NCBI GenBank assembly: GCA_003021655.1
Contig: PXRP01000037.1
Location: 112,707 to 176,706, forward strand
Length of the DNA: 64,000 nucleotides
DNA from: Halobacteriales archaeon QS_4_69_31
GTDB lineage: Archaea; Halobacteriota; Halobacteria; Halobacteriales; Haloarculaceae
Direction: 5' to 3'
The position numbers and the translations under genes were made by a program. The stretch's first letter is position 1. Each line of letters starts with the position of its first letter. Below the pieces are notes generated by a model. The model was not told the origin of the DNA. It worked only from the letters and a program-made list of their open reading frames with translations, and searched no databases. This document shows positions 27,204-34,663 of this stretch, one piece after another.

Positions 27204-28349
27204 ATGAGCTACGAAACGGTTCGTGCGACCGACCCCGCGGCCGCGGACGCGCTCGCGGGCGAGCGCGACAGGCAGAACGACACCCTGGCGATGATCGCCA
27301 GCGAGAACCACGTCTCCGAGGCCGTGATGGAGGCACAGAGTTCGGAACTGACTAACAACTACGCCGAGGGGTATCCCGGCGAGCGCTACTACGGCGGCTG
27401 CGAGCACGCCGACGACATTGAACAGCTGGCTATCGACCGCGCCACGGAGCTGTGGGGCGCCGAACACGTCAACGTCCAGCCCCACTCGGGCTCGCAGGCC
27501 AACATGGCGGTCTACCTGGGAGTTCTGGAGCCCGGCGACAGGATCCTGTCGCTGGACCTGGCCCACGGCGGCCACCTCAGCCACGGCCACCCGGCGAATT
27601 TCGCCGGCCAGGTCTACGACGTCGAGACCTACGAGGTCGACGAGGAGACGGGCTACATCGACTACAAGGGGCTGCGGGCGACCGCCGAGTCCGTCGACCC
27701 CGACATGATCGTCTCGGGCTTCTCGGCGTACCCCCGCGAGGTCGACTTCGAGTCGTTCCAGGAGATAGCCGACGCGGTCGACGCCTCCCACCTCGCGGAC
27801 ATCGCACACGTCACGGGCCTGGTCGCGGCGGGCGTCCACGAGTCGCCGGTCGGTGTCGCCGACTTCGTCCAGGGCGGGCCGGCCATGCACAATGTCGCGG
27901 GGAAGGCCGTCGGCTTCGGCGAGGCGCTCGAACCAGAGTTCGAGGAGTACGCCGAACAGACCGTCGCGAACGCGACGGCGCTGGGCGACCGCCTCCGCGA
28001 GCACGGCTTCGACCTGGTCTCGGGTGGCACCGACAACCACCTCGTCCTCGTGGACCTCCGGGGCTCTCACCCCGATACGACCGGCAAGACCGTCGAGAGC
28101 GCGCTCGAACGGGCCGGGATCGTCCTGAACGCCAACACCGTCCCGGGCGAGACGCGGTCGGCGTTCAACCCCTCGGGGATCCGCGCGGGCACGCCGGCGC
28201 TGACCACGCGGGGCTTCGACGAGGACGCCTGCCGGGAGGTGGCCGACCTCATCAGCGCGGTCGTCGACGCGCCCGACGACGAGGACGTCGTCGCGGACGT
28301 GAGCGACCGCGTGGACGAACTCACCGACGAGTACCCGCTGTACGACTGA
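27204..28349 (+). CDS. glyA: Serine hydroxymethyltransferase lacking the PLP-lysine loop
   Basis: Serine hydroxymethyltransferase interconverts serine + THF and glycine + methylene-THF. The 381-residue product keeps IASENHVSEAVMEAQSS, YAEGYPGERYYGGCE, NVQPHSGSQANMAVY, DLAHGGHLSHGH, the HLADIAHVTGLVAAGVH block with the PLP-pyridine Asp, and SGGTDNHLVLVDLR. However, after GVADFV (residue 222) the sequence jumps straight to QGGPAMHNVAGKAVGF. The stretch normally between them in haloarchaeal GlyA (about 34 residues, with STHKT and the Schiff-base lysine) is absent. The reading frame is intact, and typical haloarchaeal enzymes are about 415 residues. As read, the protein cannot form the internal aldimine. 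Its 3' end is also tandemly duplicated. Confidence 0.9.
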   Translation: MSYETVRATDPAAADALAGERDRQNDTLAMIASENHVSEAVMEAQSSELTNNYAEGYPGERYYGGCEHADDIEQLAIDRATELWGAEHVNVQPHSGSQANMAVYLGVLEPGDRILSLDLAHGGHLSHGHPANFAGQVYDVETYEVDEETGYIDYKGLRATAESVDPDMIVSGFSAYPREVDFESFQEIADAVDASHLADIAHVTGLVAAGVHESPVGVADFVQGGPAMHNVAGKAVGFGEALEPEFEEYAEQTVANATALGDRLREHGFDLVSGGTDNHLVLVDLRGSHPDTTGKTVESALERAGIVLNANTVPGETRSAFNPSGIRAGTPALTTRGFDEDACREVADLISAVVDAPDDEDVVADVSDRVDELTDEYPLYD

Positions 28350-28380
28350 CGGGCGAGTACCCGCCCTCCGACTGACGCCC
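28329..28380. repeat. 26-bp tandem duplication of the glyA 3' end
   Basis: Unit 1 (28329-28354) encodes the last residues EYPLYD and the TGA. Unit 2 (28355-28380) is an untranslated copy with several mismatches that would read EYPPSD-stop. Confidence 0.7.
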
Positions 28381-28483
28381 CGGGGCCCAGAGAACGGCCG
28401 GCCCGACCGGGAAAGCGAGGTGGCCACGGCTACCCGTCGAGTGGCGGAAAAACGCATGGTCGACAGCCGGGGGGACGCGGCCG

Positions 28484-29866
28484 TCAGTCGTCGTTGTTGG
28501 CTTCCGCTTCCTGGCGGGCGCCGAGTTTGGCCTGCTCGCGGGCGCTCGGGTTGACCGATTCCTTGAACGGCACCTTCGCGAAGGTAGCGAAGACCGGTTC
28601 ACCCGGCTCGTGGGCGTACTCGTCGGGGAGGTGTACATCGAACTCCAGGTCCAGGTCCTCCTTGTAGATGCGGTCGTCGAGCGGCGTGTCGGTGACCGCC
28701 TCGACCTTCTCGGCGGGGACGAAGCCCATGCCGATGTTGGTCTCCAGGTCCGGGTTCCACCACGGCGAGGTGAGGTAGCCACACTCCTCGCCCGTCTCGG
28801 GGTCGGAGATGAGCCAGAAGTCCGGCGCGTAGTCGCGGATCGGCTCGCCGCCCATCTTCAGGCCGATGAGCTTGTGCGCGAACGGGTAGTTGCCGCTGTC
28901 GATCTGGCGCTGTTGTTCCTCGAGGGCGTCCTTGCCGATGTAGTCGGCGTCCTTGTCGTCGGGCACCTGGTAGCCGAGGTTGACCTGGAACGGCGAGGTC
29001 TCGTGGTCCAGGTCCTGGCCCCAGGACATGATCCCGGCGGCGATGCGGCGGTGGTGGCCCGGCGCGATCTGGCGGCCGCCGTGGTCTTTGACGGTCGCCA
29101 TGACCGGGTCCCACACGCGCTCGGCGTACTTCGAGGCCTCCTCGACGTAGATCTCGAAGCCCTTCTCCCCGGAGAAGCCCGTCTGGCTGATGAGCACGTC
29201 GACGCCGTTTATCTCGGCGTCCATCAGGCCGTAGTAGGGGATCTCGCTGACCTCGTCGCCGACGACGTCGACCATGACGTCCTCGGAGAGCGGGCCCTGG
29301 ATCTGCATGGGAGCGACGTCGATCTCGTCGATCTCGACGTCGAAGTCCTTGCCGACGTTGACCCCCTGGAGCCACTGCATGAGCGTCGAGTCCGAGATGG
29401 AGAACCAGAACTCGTCTTCCTCGGGTCGCAGGAGAACCGGGTCGTTGAGGACGCCACCCTTCTCGTTACAGAGGATGACGTACTTGCCGTCCATCGCGTC
29501 CATCGTGGAGACGTCGCGGGTGACGACGTAGTTGGTCAGCGCTTCCGCGTCGGGGCCCTTGACGCGGATCTGGCGCTCGACGGCGACGTCCCACAGCGTC
29601 ACCGAGTTCGTCAGGGCCTTGTACTCCTCCATGACGCCCCCGTCCTCTGGCTTTATGAGTCCCCGTGGATGGTAGAGCCGGTTGTAGACGGTACACCGCC
29701 ACGCACCCTCCTCGCCGAACGACTTGTGGAAAAACGGTGACTTCCTGACGCGGGTGGACACGAGCATCTCGATGCCCGGGTCGCCGGTCTGCCGGAGGTT
29801 CCGCGGTACTGTCCGGTCTGACTGGTCGACGCTTGGATAGTTAGGATGGTCGTCGTTCTCAGACAT
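28484..29866 (-). CDS. DmdA/GcvT-like aminomethyltransferase-family protein
   Basis: A 460-residue soluble protein of the folate-binding GcvT superfamily, longer than classical GcvT. After a polar N-terminus it reads VPRNLRQTGDPGIEMLVSTR, then VTLWDVAVERQIRVKGPDA (the usual 'D.s....i.V.G.dA' core), KYVILCNEKGGVLNDPVLLR, QTGFSGEKGFEIYV and the C-terminal barrel with DYIGKDALEEQ and GGEPIRDYAPDFWLIS. Related proteins demethylate DMSP or aryl methyl ethers, or handle methylated amines with THF as acceptor; the true substrate here is unknown. A GATAAAAG box (29892-29899) is about 28 bp upstream. It converges with glyA and is a candidate for the first demethylation step. Confidence 0.8.
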   Translation of the reverse strand: MSENDDHPNYPSVDQSDRTVPRNLRQTGDPGIEMLVSTRVRKSPFFHKSFGEEGAWRCTVYNRLYHPRGLIKPEDGGVMEEYKALTNSVTLWDVAVERQIRVKGPDAEALTNYVVTRDVSTMDAMDGKYVILCNEKGGVLNDPVLLRPEEDEFWFSISDSTLMQWLQGVNVGKDFDVEIDEIDVAPMQIQGPLSEDVMVDVVGDEVSEIPYYGLMDAEINGVDVLISQTGFSGEKGFEIYVEEASKYAERVWDPVMATVKDHGGRQIAPGHHRRIAAGIMSWGQDLDHETSPFQVNLGYQVPDDKDADYIGKDALEEQQRQIDSGNYPFAHKLIGLKMGGEPIRDYAPDFWLISDPETGEECGYLTSPWWNPDLETNIGMGFVPAEKVEAVTDTPLDDRIYKEDLDLEFDVHLPDEYAHEPGEPVFATFAKVPFKESVNPSAREQAKLGARQEAEANNDD

Positions 29867-30378
29867 CCTGTGGACGAACGCCGCATACAGGGATAAAAGA
29901 TGATGTTAATTGGTGCTGGCCTTTATTCCCCGGTTCCTCTTTCCGCACGCGTCCGTCCACGGCGCTCCCGCGAAGCCTACGGTCGAATTCGCCGTCGATC
30001 CGTCGATTCTGGACGCGCAAATCGTCATCAACTCATTTATGTCTCTCTTTCTCTCTTATATAGATTAATTTTGTTCTAAGAGTCTACTTTTTTGCCGTAA
30101 GTGCGCTAAGTAAGGGCTATATTTTTATTTTGACTCGTTCGGGAAGGTTCCGGTTTCGAATATTGGTATTTCAGTCAATATGCACTCATATTTTTTTCAT
30201 TGCGATATCTAGTAGTAGACTGGTCGAATTATCGTGATTTCGTGATTTCATCGGTCGAAATAGTCAGACCCGAAACGGAGTGGGATCGGACTCGCGGCGG
30301 TCGGCCGGCGGGGTCGCGGGCGTGTCCACCCGTGGTCTGGCGCGTGTGACTTATGCGGGTTCAGCCCGTGGTAATCGT
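29867..30378. other. AT-rich island between the DmdA-like gene and a small membrane gene
   Basis: About 512 bp, of which about 30020-30270 is strikingly AT-rich for this genome (runs such as CTATATTTTTATTTTGA and CATATTTTTTTCATTG). It holds the DmdA-like promoter at one end and a CTTATGC box about 27 bp before the ATG at 30379 at the other. I see no ORF or structured RNA gene in the middle. Confidence 0.6.
29892..29899 (-). promoter_or_regulatory. TATA box of the DmdA-like gene
   Basis: Minus-strand CTTTTATC, 26-33 bp upstream of the ATG at 29866. Confidence 0.65.
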
Positions 30379-30642
30379 ATGACCGCAGTTCGGAGTTCCC
30401 CCGGTCCGGCGGCCGCCTACGCGTTCCGTCTCGGCGTGATCGCGGGGGCTATCGCCGGCCTGGCCGTCGTGGGCGTCCTCTACTGGCAGGGCGTGTTGTC
30501 GCTGGCCATCGCCGGGTACGTGCTGGCGACGCTGTTTCCCGTCTATCTCGTCCTCGTGGCGACCGTTCTCAGCGTGTGGCTCGGCTACGACAAGGACGCG
30601 ACCGCGTTGCGGCCCGTCTACCGCCCGAAAAACTCGGAGTGA
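30379..30642 (+). CDS. small two-helix membrane protein
   Basis: An 87-residue protein. A polar N-terminus (about 1-15) is followed by helix 1 (about 16-37), helix 2 (about 42-70) and a short basic tail GYDKDATALRPVYRPKNSE. ACTTATGCG at about 27 bp upstream supports the ATG at 30379 over the upstream frame. No family is recognised. It ends 16 bp from the stop of the convergent Bat-like regulator. Confidence 0.6.
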   Translation: MTAVRSSPGPAAAYAFRLGVIAGAIAGLAVVGVLYWQGVLSLAIAGYVLATLFPVYLVLVATVLSVWLGYDKDATALRPVYRPKNSE

Positions 30643-30658
30643 GGGTAGGTCCGGCGAC

Positions 30659-31315
30659 TCACTCGTCGTCGTGGTCGATGAGCGTCGCCGCCACGAGGTT
30701 TCGCATCCCGCGGCGGAGCCGACCGCTCGTCGCCGTCGACGAGAGGTCGAGTTCGTCGGCCACTTCGCTCAGCGAGGTGACCCGTGGCTCGCCGAAGTAC
30801 CCCTCCCGGTAGGCGAGTTCCAGCGCCGTACGCTGTTCCTCGGTCAGGCCGTAGGATATCTCCCCGCCCGTCTCGTTGTTGCCGTAGATCTCGATGATCT
30901 CGAAGCTGATGTCGTGTTCGGCGGCGTACTCCCAGATCGTGTTGAGCGCCTCCCGGTCGGGCAACAGAAGTCGCGCCAGCCACCCTTCGCCCTCGGCTGT
31001 CGTCTGGATGAGAAAGCCGTTGACGTCCGTGACGACGGTACTGATGAACTCCGTCTCGGGCGTGTGCTCGATGTAGTAAATACCGGTCTGTTCGGTCCAG
31101 TCGACCAGTTCGTAGCTCTCGACCGTCGGGTCGTCGTCGAACATCTCCTCGACCGCCTCGCGGTCGTCGTACTCGACGAGGAAGGGGAACCCGGTCACAC
31201 CCGGCGCCGTGTTCCCCTGCGAGACTACCCTGATTTCGACCCCGTCCAGACCCCGCAACGTCGGTACGAGGGCGAGTCGTTCGTGCTCGATGTGTATTTT
31301 GGCGATGATCGACAT
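30659..31315 (-). CDS. Bat-type (HTH_10) transcription regulator
   Basis: A 218-residue regulator of the bacterio-opsin activator type. The N-terminal part (about 1-155) is a sensor-like alpha/beta region starting MSIIAKIHIEHERLALVPTL. The C-terminal HTH_10 domain (about 158-215) has the characteristic LTEEQRTALELAYREGYFGEP, then SLSEVADELDLSSTATSGRL and a second helix RRGMRNLVAATL. Haloarchaea have many such proteins; targets are usually unknown. The ATG at 31315 gives the usual start; the frame is open 35 codons further upstream. Confidence 0.85.
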   Translation of the reverse strand: MSIIAKIHIEHERLALVPTLRGLDGVEIRVVSQGNTAPGVTGFPFLVEYDDREAVEEMFDDDPTVESYELVDWTEQTGIYYIEHTPETEFISTVVTDVNGFLIQTTAEGEGWLARLLLPDREALNTIWEYAAEHDISFEIIEIYGNNETGGEISYGLTEEQRTALELAYREGYFGEPRVTSLSEVADELDLSSTATSGRLRRGMRNLVAATLIDHDDE

Positions 31316-31434
31316 ACGTATGGTCCCGACCGCGCCGCCAGTCTCGCCGTCTCCCCCGACTGGCGTTCGCGCGTGGCGCGGTCGCGGCTTGACTGGTGAG
31401 TCTATGAGGCACCCATACAATAATGTTCACATAT

Positions 31435-31501
31435 ACAGGTGTGACCAGCGGTCGGGAGTTCGGACGATATCTACAGGTGTGGCCGGCGGTCGGGAGTCCG
31501 G
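31435..31501. repeat. 38-bp-period direct repeat upstream of rdfA
   Basis: Two units starting ACAGGTGTG(A/G)CC at 31435 and 31473 share GCGGTCGGGAGT, with few mismatches over 29 bp. They lie 70-140 bp upstream of rdfA. Confidence 0.7.
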
Positions 31502-31572
31502 CCGGCTCCCGAAACCCCGGCGACCCCGACCGACGACAACCCCTAAAGGGACACGCGGCATACCCCGGACCG

Positions 31573-32175
31573 ATGGCAGGGGAGTCGGGACCGGGCTGCA
31601 AGGTCGACCGGGTCTCCGAAAAGTACGGGTTGACAGCGGTCGACGACCGGTTGCGCGAGCGACGCGAGCGCGGGGACAGCCTCCGGGACCTCGAACGGGT
31701 CTACAACGAGCGCGTCCTCGCGGCGGCCATGGAGTCGGCGGGGGTCGACCTCCCCGGCAGGGAGGCCGCGACGCTCTACCGCCTGCTCACCGGCGACGAG
31801 GTCGGACCGGGTGAACGCGTCAACGCCCGGTCGCGGCTCAGACGGGCGGGCGTCGACCCGGCGACGCTCGAGAGCGACTTCGTGAGCTACCAGACGGTCC
31901 GGACCCACCTCAACGACTGTCTGGGCCTGTCGACCGACCGCGAGACGGCGTTCGGCGTCGACGTGGCCCGGGACACCGCCCTCAAACTCGTCTCCCGGAC
32001 CGAGTCGGTCACGCGACAGCTCATCGACCGCCTGCGCGGCCGGGGGGCGGTGACGGTGGCCGCTCCCTCCGTGACCGTGAGCGTCCGCGTCGCCTGCTCT
32101 GAGTGTGGTGACGAGTACTCCTTCTCGCGGCTGCTCGACCGGGGAGGCTGTTCCTGCCAGTCCGGGAGGGAGTGA
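31573..32175 (+). CDS. rdfA: RdfA-family rod-determining factor
   Basis: A 200-residue soluble protein matching the haloarchaeal RdfA family: an N-terminal KVDRVSEKYGLTAVDDRLRER followed by SLRDLERVYNERVLAAAM, a middle LYRLLTGDEVGPGERVNAR, then RRAGVDPATLESDFVSYQTVRTHL. It ends with a zinc-like pair ACSECGDEYSFSRLLDRGGCSC. RdfA is needed for rod shape in Haloferax; many haloarchaea have several paralogues, so the role of this copy is inferred. CCTAAAGG about 28 bp upstream of the ATG fits a leaderless promoter. Confidence 0.75.
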   Translation: MAGESGPGCKVDRVSEKYGLTAVDDRLRERRERGDSLRDLERVYNERVLAAAMESAGVDLPGREAATLYRLLTGDEVGPGERVNARSRLRRAGVDPATLESDFVSYQTVRTHLNDCLGLSTDRETAFGVDVARDTALKLVSRTESVTRQLIDRLRGRGAVTVAAPSVTVSVRVACSECGDEYSFSRLLDRGGCSCQSGRE

Positions 32176-32308
32176 GGGCGCTCCCGGGCGAGCGCCCGTC
32201 AGTCGAGCGCGTCGGTCGAGACAGTCTCGTACCGGTCGGCCAGTTCCGCGGCGTCCTCGGGGAGGACGGTCGCGACCGATACCGGAAGAACAGTCGAGCC
32301 TCCGTCGC

Positions 32309-32329
32309 GTGTGAGACCCTATCTCACAC
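32309..32329. promoter_or_regulatory. perfect 8-bp inverted repeat, possible operator
   Basis: GTGTGAGA (32309-32316), a 5-base spacer, and TCTCACAC (32322-32329). It sits at the edge of an AT-rich stretch (32330-32460) upstream of the small gene at 32450. It could be a regulator-binding site or a weak hairpin. Confidence 0.5.
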
Positions 32330-32449
32330 TGATAGTTCCGATGTCGTATTGGAATTACAATAATAAAAATAATGAAAAATGGGGTGCTTAAACCCACGTA
32401 ACTGTCCGTGCGAGCATATATTAGGTACCAGCACGTACCTCGATATAAA

Positions 32450-32617
32450 ATGAGTGAAACACAAAAGCTCAGTGAGAACAGCAGTCAGACAGTCGCCGGC
32501 GATTACTACCTGCCGGCGGTTTCGGTGCCGCCGGGACTCGGTCGCCTGGAGTCGTTCGTGAGCGACCTCACGGACCTCCACGGCGTCGTCCTGATCCCCG
32601 ACACCTACAACAACTAA
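32450..32617 (+). CDS. small protein of unknown function
   Basis: A 55-residue protein starting MSETQKLSENSSQTVAGDYYLP and ending FVSDLTDLHGVVLIPDTYNN. It is soluble, with no cysteine pair. GCATATATTAGG (about 32413-32424) lies roughly 30 bp upstream of the ATG. The upstream region is AT-rich and carries a perfect inverted repeat about 120 bp away, suggesting regulated expression. The frame is open 14 codons further upstream. Confidence 0.5.
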   Translation: MSETQKLSENSSQTVAGDYYLPAVSVPPGLGRLESFVSDLTDLHGVVLIPDTYNN

Positions 32618-32844
32618 CCGCGCCCTTGCGGTTCGCGGTACTGCAGTGCAGTTTCTGCGCACGTCTCGACCCTCGCCAGAGGGTCGTCGGAGTCCAGCCC
32701 GCTGGGTATCGCCGGGGCCACAGGAGTCCAGCGCGCCGATGATCGCCGAAAGCGACGGGTTCGGGGCGCGCCGGGAGGGTGTCGCCCCGGAGAGACCGGT
32801 GACCCGCCAGGCTTTAATACCGTGACCTACTCTGGTCGAGTGCA
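32618..32844. other. intergenic region before the cold-shock pair
   Basis: 227 bp without a supported gene. It ends with CTTTAATA (32812-32819), the TATA box 25-33 bp before the first cold-shock ATG. Confidence 0.6.
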
Positions 32845-33039
32845 ATGGCGACCGGTACGGTTGACTTCTTCAACGACACTGGCGGTTACGGTTTCATCGA
32901 AACTGACGATTCCGAGGAAGACGTGTTCTTCCACATGGAGGACGTCGGCGGTCCTGACCTCGAAGAGGGGCAGGAAGTCGAGTTCGACATCGTTCAGGCA
33001 GACAAGGGTCCGCGGGCCGAAAACCTGGAGCGGTTGTAA
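32845..33039 (+). CDS. Cold-shock domain protein, copy 1
   Basis: A 64-residue single CSD protein, the standard length. The RNP1-like GGYGFIETDD and RNP2-like DVFFHMEDV motifs bind single-stranded nucleic acid; it probably acts as an RNA chaperone. A CTTTAATA box fixes a leaderless start. It is 2 bp upstream of a second, very similar gene. Confidence 0.95.
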   Translation: MATGTVDFFNDTGGYGFIETDDSEEDVFFHMEDVGGPDLEEGQEVEFDIVQADKGPRAENLERL

Positions 33040-33041
33040 CC

Positions 33042-33236
33042 ATGGCGAAAGGCAAAGTGGACTTCTTCAACGACACGGGCGGCTACGGCTTCATCGACAC
33101 CGATGACGCCGACGAAGACGTGTTCTTCCACATGGAAGACGTCGGCGGCCCCGACCTCGAAGAGGGGCAGGAAGTCGAGTTCGACATCGAGGAGGCCGAG
33201 AAAGGCCCCCGCGCGAAGAACCTGAAGCGCCTGTAA
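33042..33236 (+). CDS. Cold-shock domain protein, copy 2
   Basis: A 64-residue CSD protein starting MAKGKVDFFNDTGGYGFIDTDD with DVFFHMEDV, nearly identical to its upstream neighbour except near both termini. Only CC separates the TAA of copy 1 from this ATG, so the genes are co-transcribed. It is a tandem duplication with some divergence; the tail EEAEKGPRAKNLKRL is more basic than that of copy 1. Confidence 0.95.
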   Translation: MAKGKVDFFNDTGGYGFIDTDDADEDVFFHMEDVGGPDLEEGQEVEFDIEEAEKGPRAKNLKRL

Positions 33237-33377
33237 CCGGGCGATTCCTGCCGCTTCCGACCCCGAATCCGACCCTGAGCGGCCGCGCCGTTCTGCGGGC
33301 GCCTTCGCGTCTCCGACTCCGGCCCGCCACCGGCAGAGACCGTGAGACGTATGTGCCGAGCGCGGGGACGTTCGGGT

Positions 33378-33788
33378 ATGAGCGACGCGACGGACGCCGT
33401 CGACCACGACCTCTCCCAGCGCGCACAGGCATTACTCGAACCCGGCGACATCGAACTCGTCGGCGTCGTCGTACCCATGGACCTCCCGGAGGACGACGAG
33501 CCACAGCTCCACCAGAACACCATCGAGGTCGGCGACGTCATCGCCGAGCACGCCGGGTTCGACCCCGCCGACACGTACGTCTACTCGGGCAACGACGACC
33601 CCGAGTTCGGCGTCAACCAACACCAGGGACTCACCGTCTCCGGGGACGAGTTCGTCTGGGAGTGCCAGCAACTCTACCGCGACGGCCGCTACGTCGTCGT
33701 CTTCTACTACGAGGCCTCGGCCGACCAGGAGGGGATCCTGGCAGCCCTCCGCGACGCGGGCTACGACGCCGTCGGCGTCGAGCCCTGA
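33378..33788 (+). CDS. DUF5778-family protein
   Basis: A 136-residue soluble acidic protein conserved in haloarchaea. Recognisable parts are SQRAQALLEPGDIELVGVVV, TIEVGDVIAEHAGFDPADTY, VYSGNDDPEFGVNQHQGLT and EFVWECQQLYRDGRYVVVFYY. The function is unknown. I chose the ATG at 33378 (MSDATDAVDHDL). The gene is convergent with the DUF4013 gene, with 6 bp between stops. Confidence 0.8.
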   Translation: MSDATDAVDHDLSQRAQALLEPGDIELVGVVVPMDLPEDDEPQLHQNTIEVGDVIAEHAGFDPADTYVYSGNDDPEFGVNQHQGLTVSGDEFVWECQQLYRDGRYVVVFYYEASADQEGILAALRDAGYDAVGVEP

Positions 33789-33794
33789 GTCGGG

Positions 33795-34505
33795 TCAGTT
33801 CACGCGCGGGCCCGTCGACGATGGGACCTCCCGGGACCGCCGCCCGCTCGGACCGACTGCGCGCGCGTATCCCTGACCGAACAGGTGGAAGGTGACCAGC
33901 CCGCCGAAAAACAGTACCGGCAGGCCGACAAGCAGCAGGGACAGCAGTGACCCGACCGTCGAGATGGCGAACCCGACGGTCCAGGCCAGGCCGACGGCCA
34001 CCAGGTAGTCCCGGTCGGCGACGACCCCGAACAGCGTCCGGACGTGGAAGGCCGCCCCGAGTTCGTCGTGGTCGCGCATGCGTGCGAGCGCCGCCGGCAC
34101 GAGGAGCATCCCCGCCAGCCAGACGAGCCCGGAGACCAGCGCCACCGCGCCGCCGACGAGCAGCGCCACGAGCACGACGCCCCCGGACTCGCTGGCGACG
34201 CCGAGACCGAGACCGACGAAGACCGCGGTCATCGCGCCGAAGAAGACCACCGCCGGGATCACCGCGTAGACAAAGTTGACGACGAACATCTTCAGACCGT
34301 CGACGATCAGCCCCTCCCAGTCGTCGAACGCCGGGAGCCGCCGCGAGCCCGTCCGCCCCGCGTCCAGCACGCGCATGTAGTAGCCGTACAGCGGAATGAT
34401 CGTCAGCCCGATAAAAAACGACGCCAGCAGCAGGCCGCTCCCGACCAGAAACGGCCGGGTCCACTCCTCGCTCTCGGTCGGATAGGACAGCGCCTCGCTC
34501 AGCAT
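33795..34505 (-). CDS. DUF4013-family membrane protein
   Basis: A 236-residue membrane protein with about five helices (approximately 21-45, 75-100, 105-135, 165-185 and 190-215). Typical DUF4013 features are the N-terminal MLSEALSYPTESEEWTRPFLVG, the GYYMRVLDAGRTGSRRLPAFDDW loop between helices 1 and 2, and the MLLVPAALARM segment. The function is unknown; the family is common in haloarchaea and methanogens. The ATG at 34505 gives the standard start. Confidence 0.85.
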   Translation of the reverse strand: MLSEALSYPTESEEWTRPFLVGSGLLLASFFIGLTIIPLYGYYMRVLDAGRTGSRRLPAFDDWEGLIVDGLKMFVVNFVYAVIPAVVFFGAMTAVFVGLGLGVASESGGVVLVALLVGGAVALVSGLVWLAGMLLVPAALARMRDHDELGAAFHVRTLFGVVADRDYLVAVGLAWTVGFAISTVGSLLSLLLVGLPVLFFGGLVTFHLFGQGYARAVGPSGRRSREVPSSTGPRVN

Positions 34506-34663
34506 ACCCCGTACATTTCCACGATGCGACAAAACACTTCCGCCGGGACGGCCACTCAGAGCACGGTCGCCCGACCCCACCGGGAGCGGCCGACCGGCCC
34601 AGCCTCGTATGAGCCCCTACACGGCCGGTCGAGACCGGCTGTCGAACCCGAGGGGTGCGGGCC

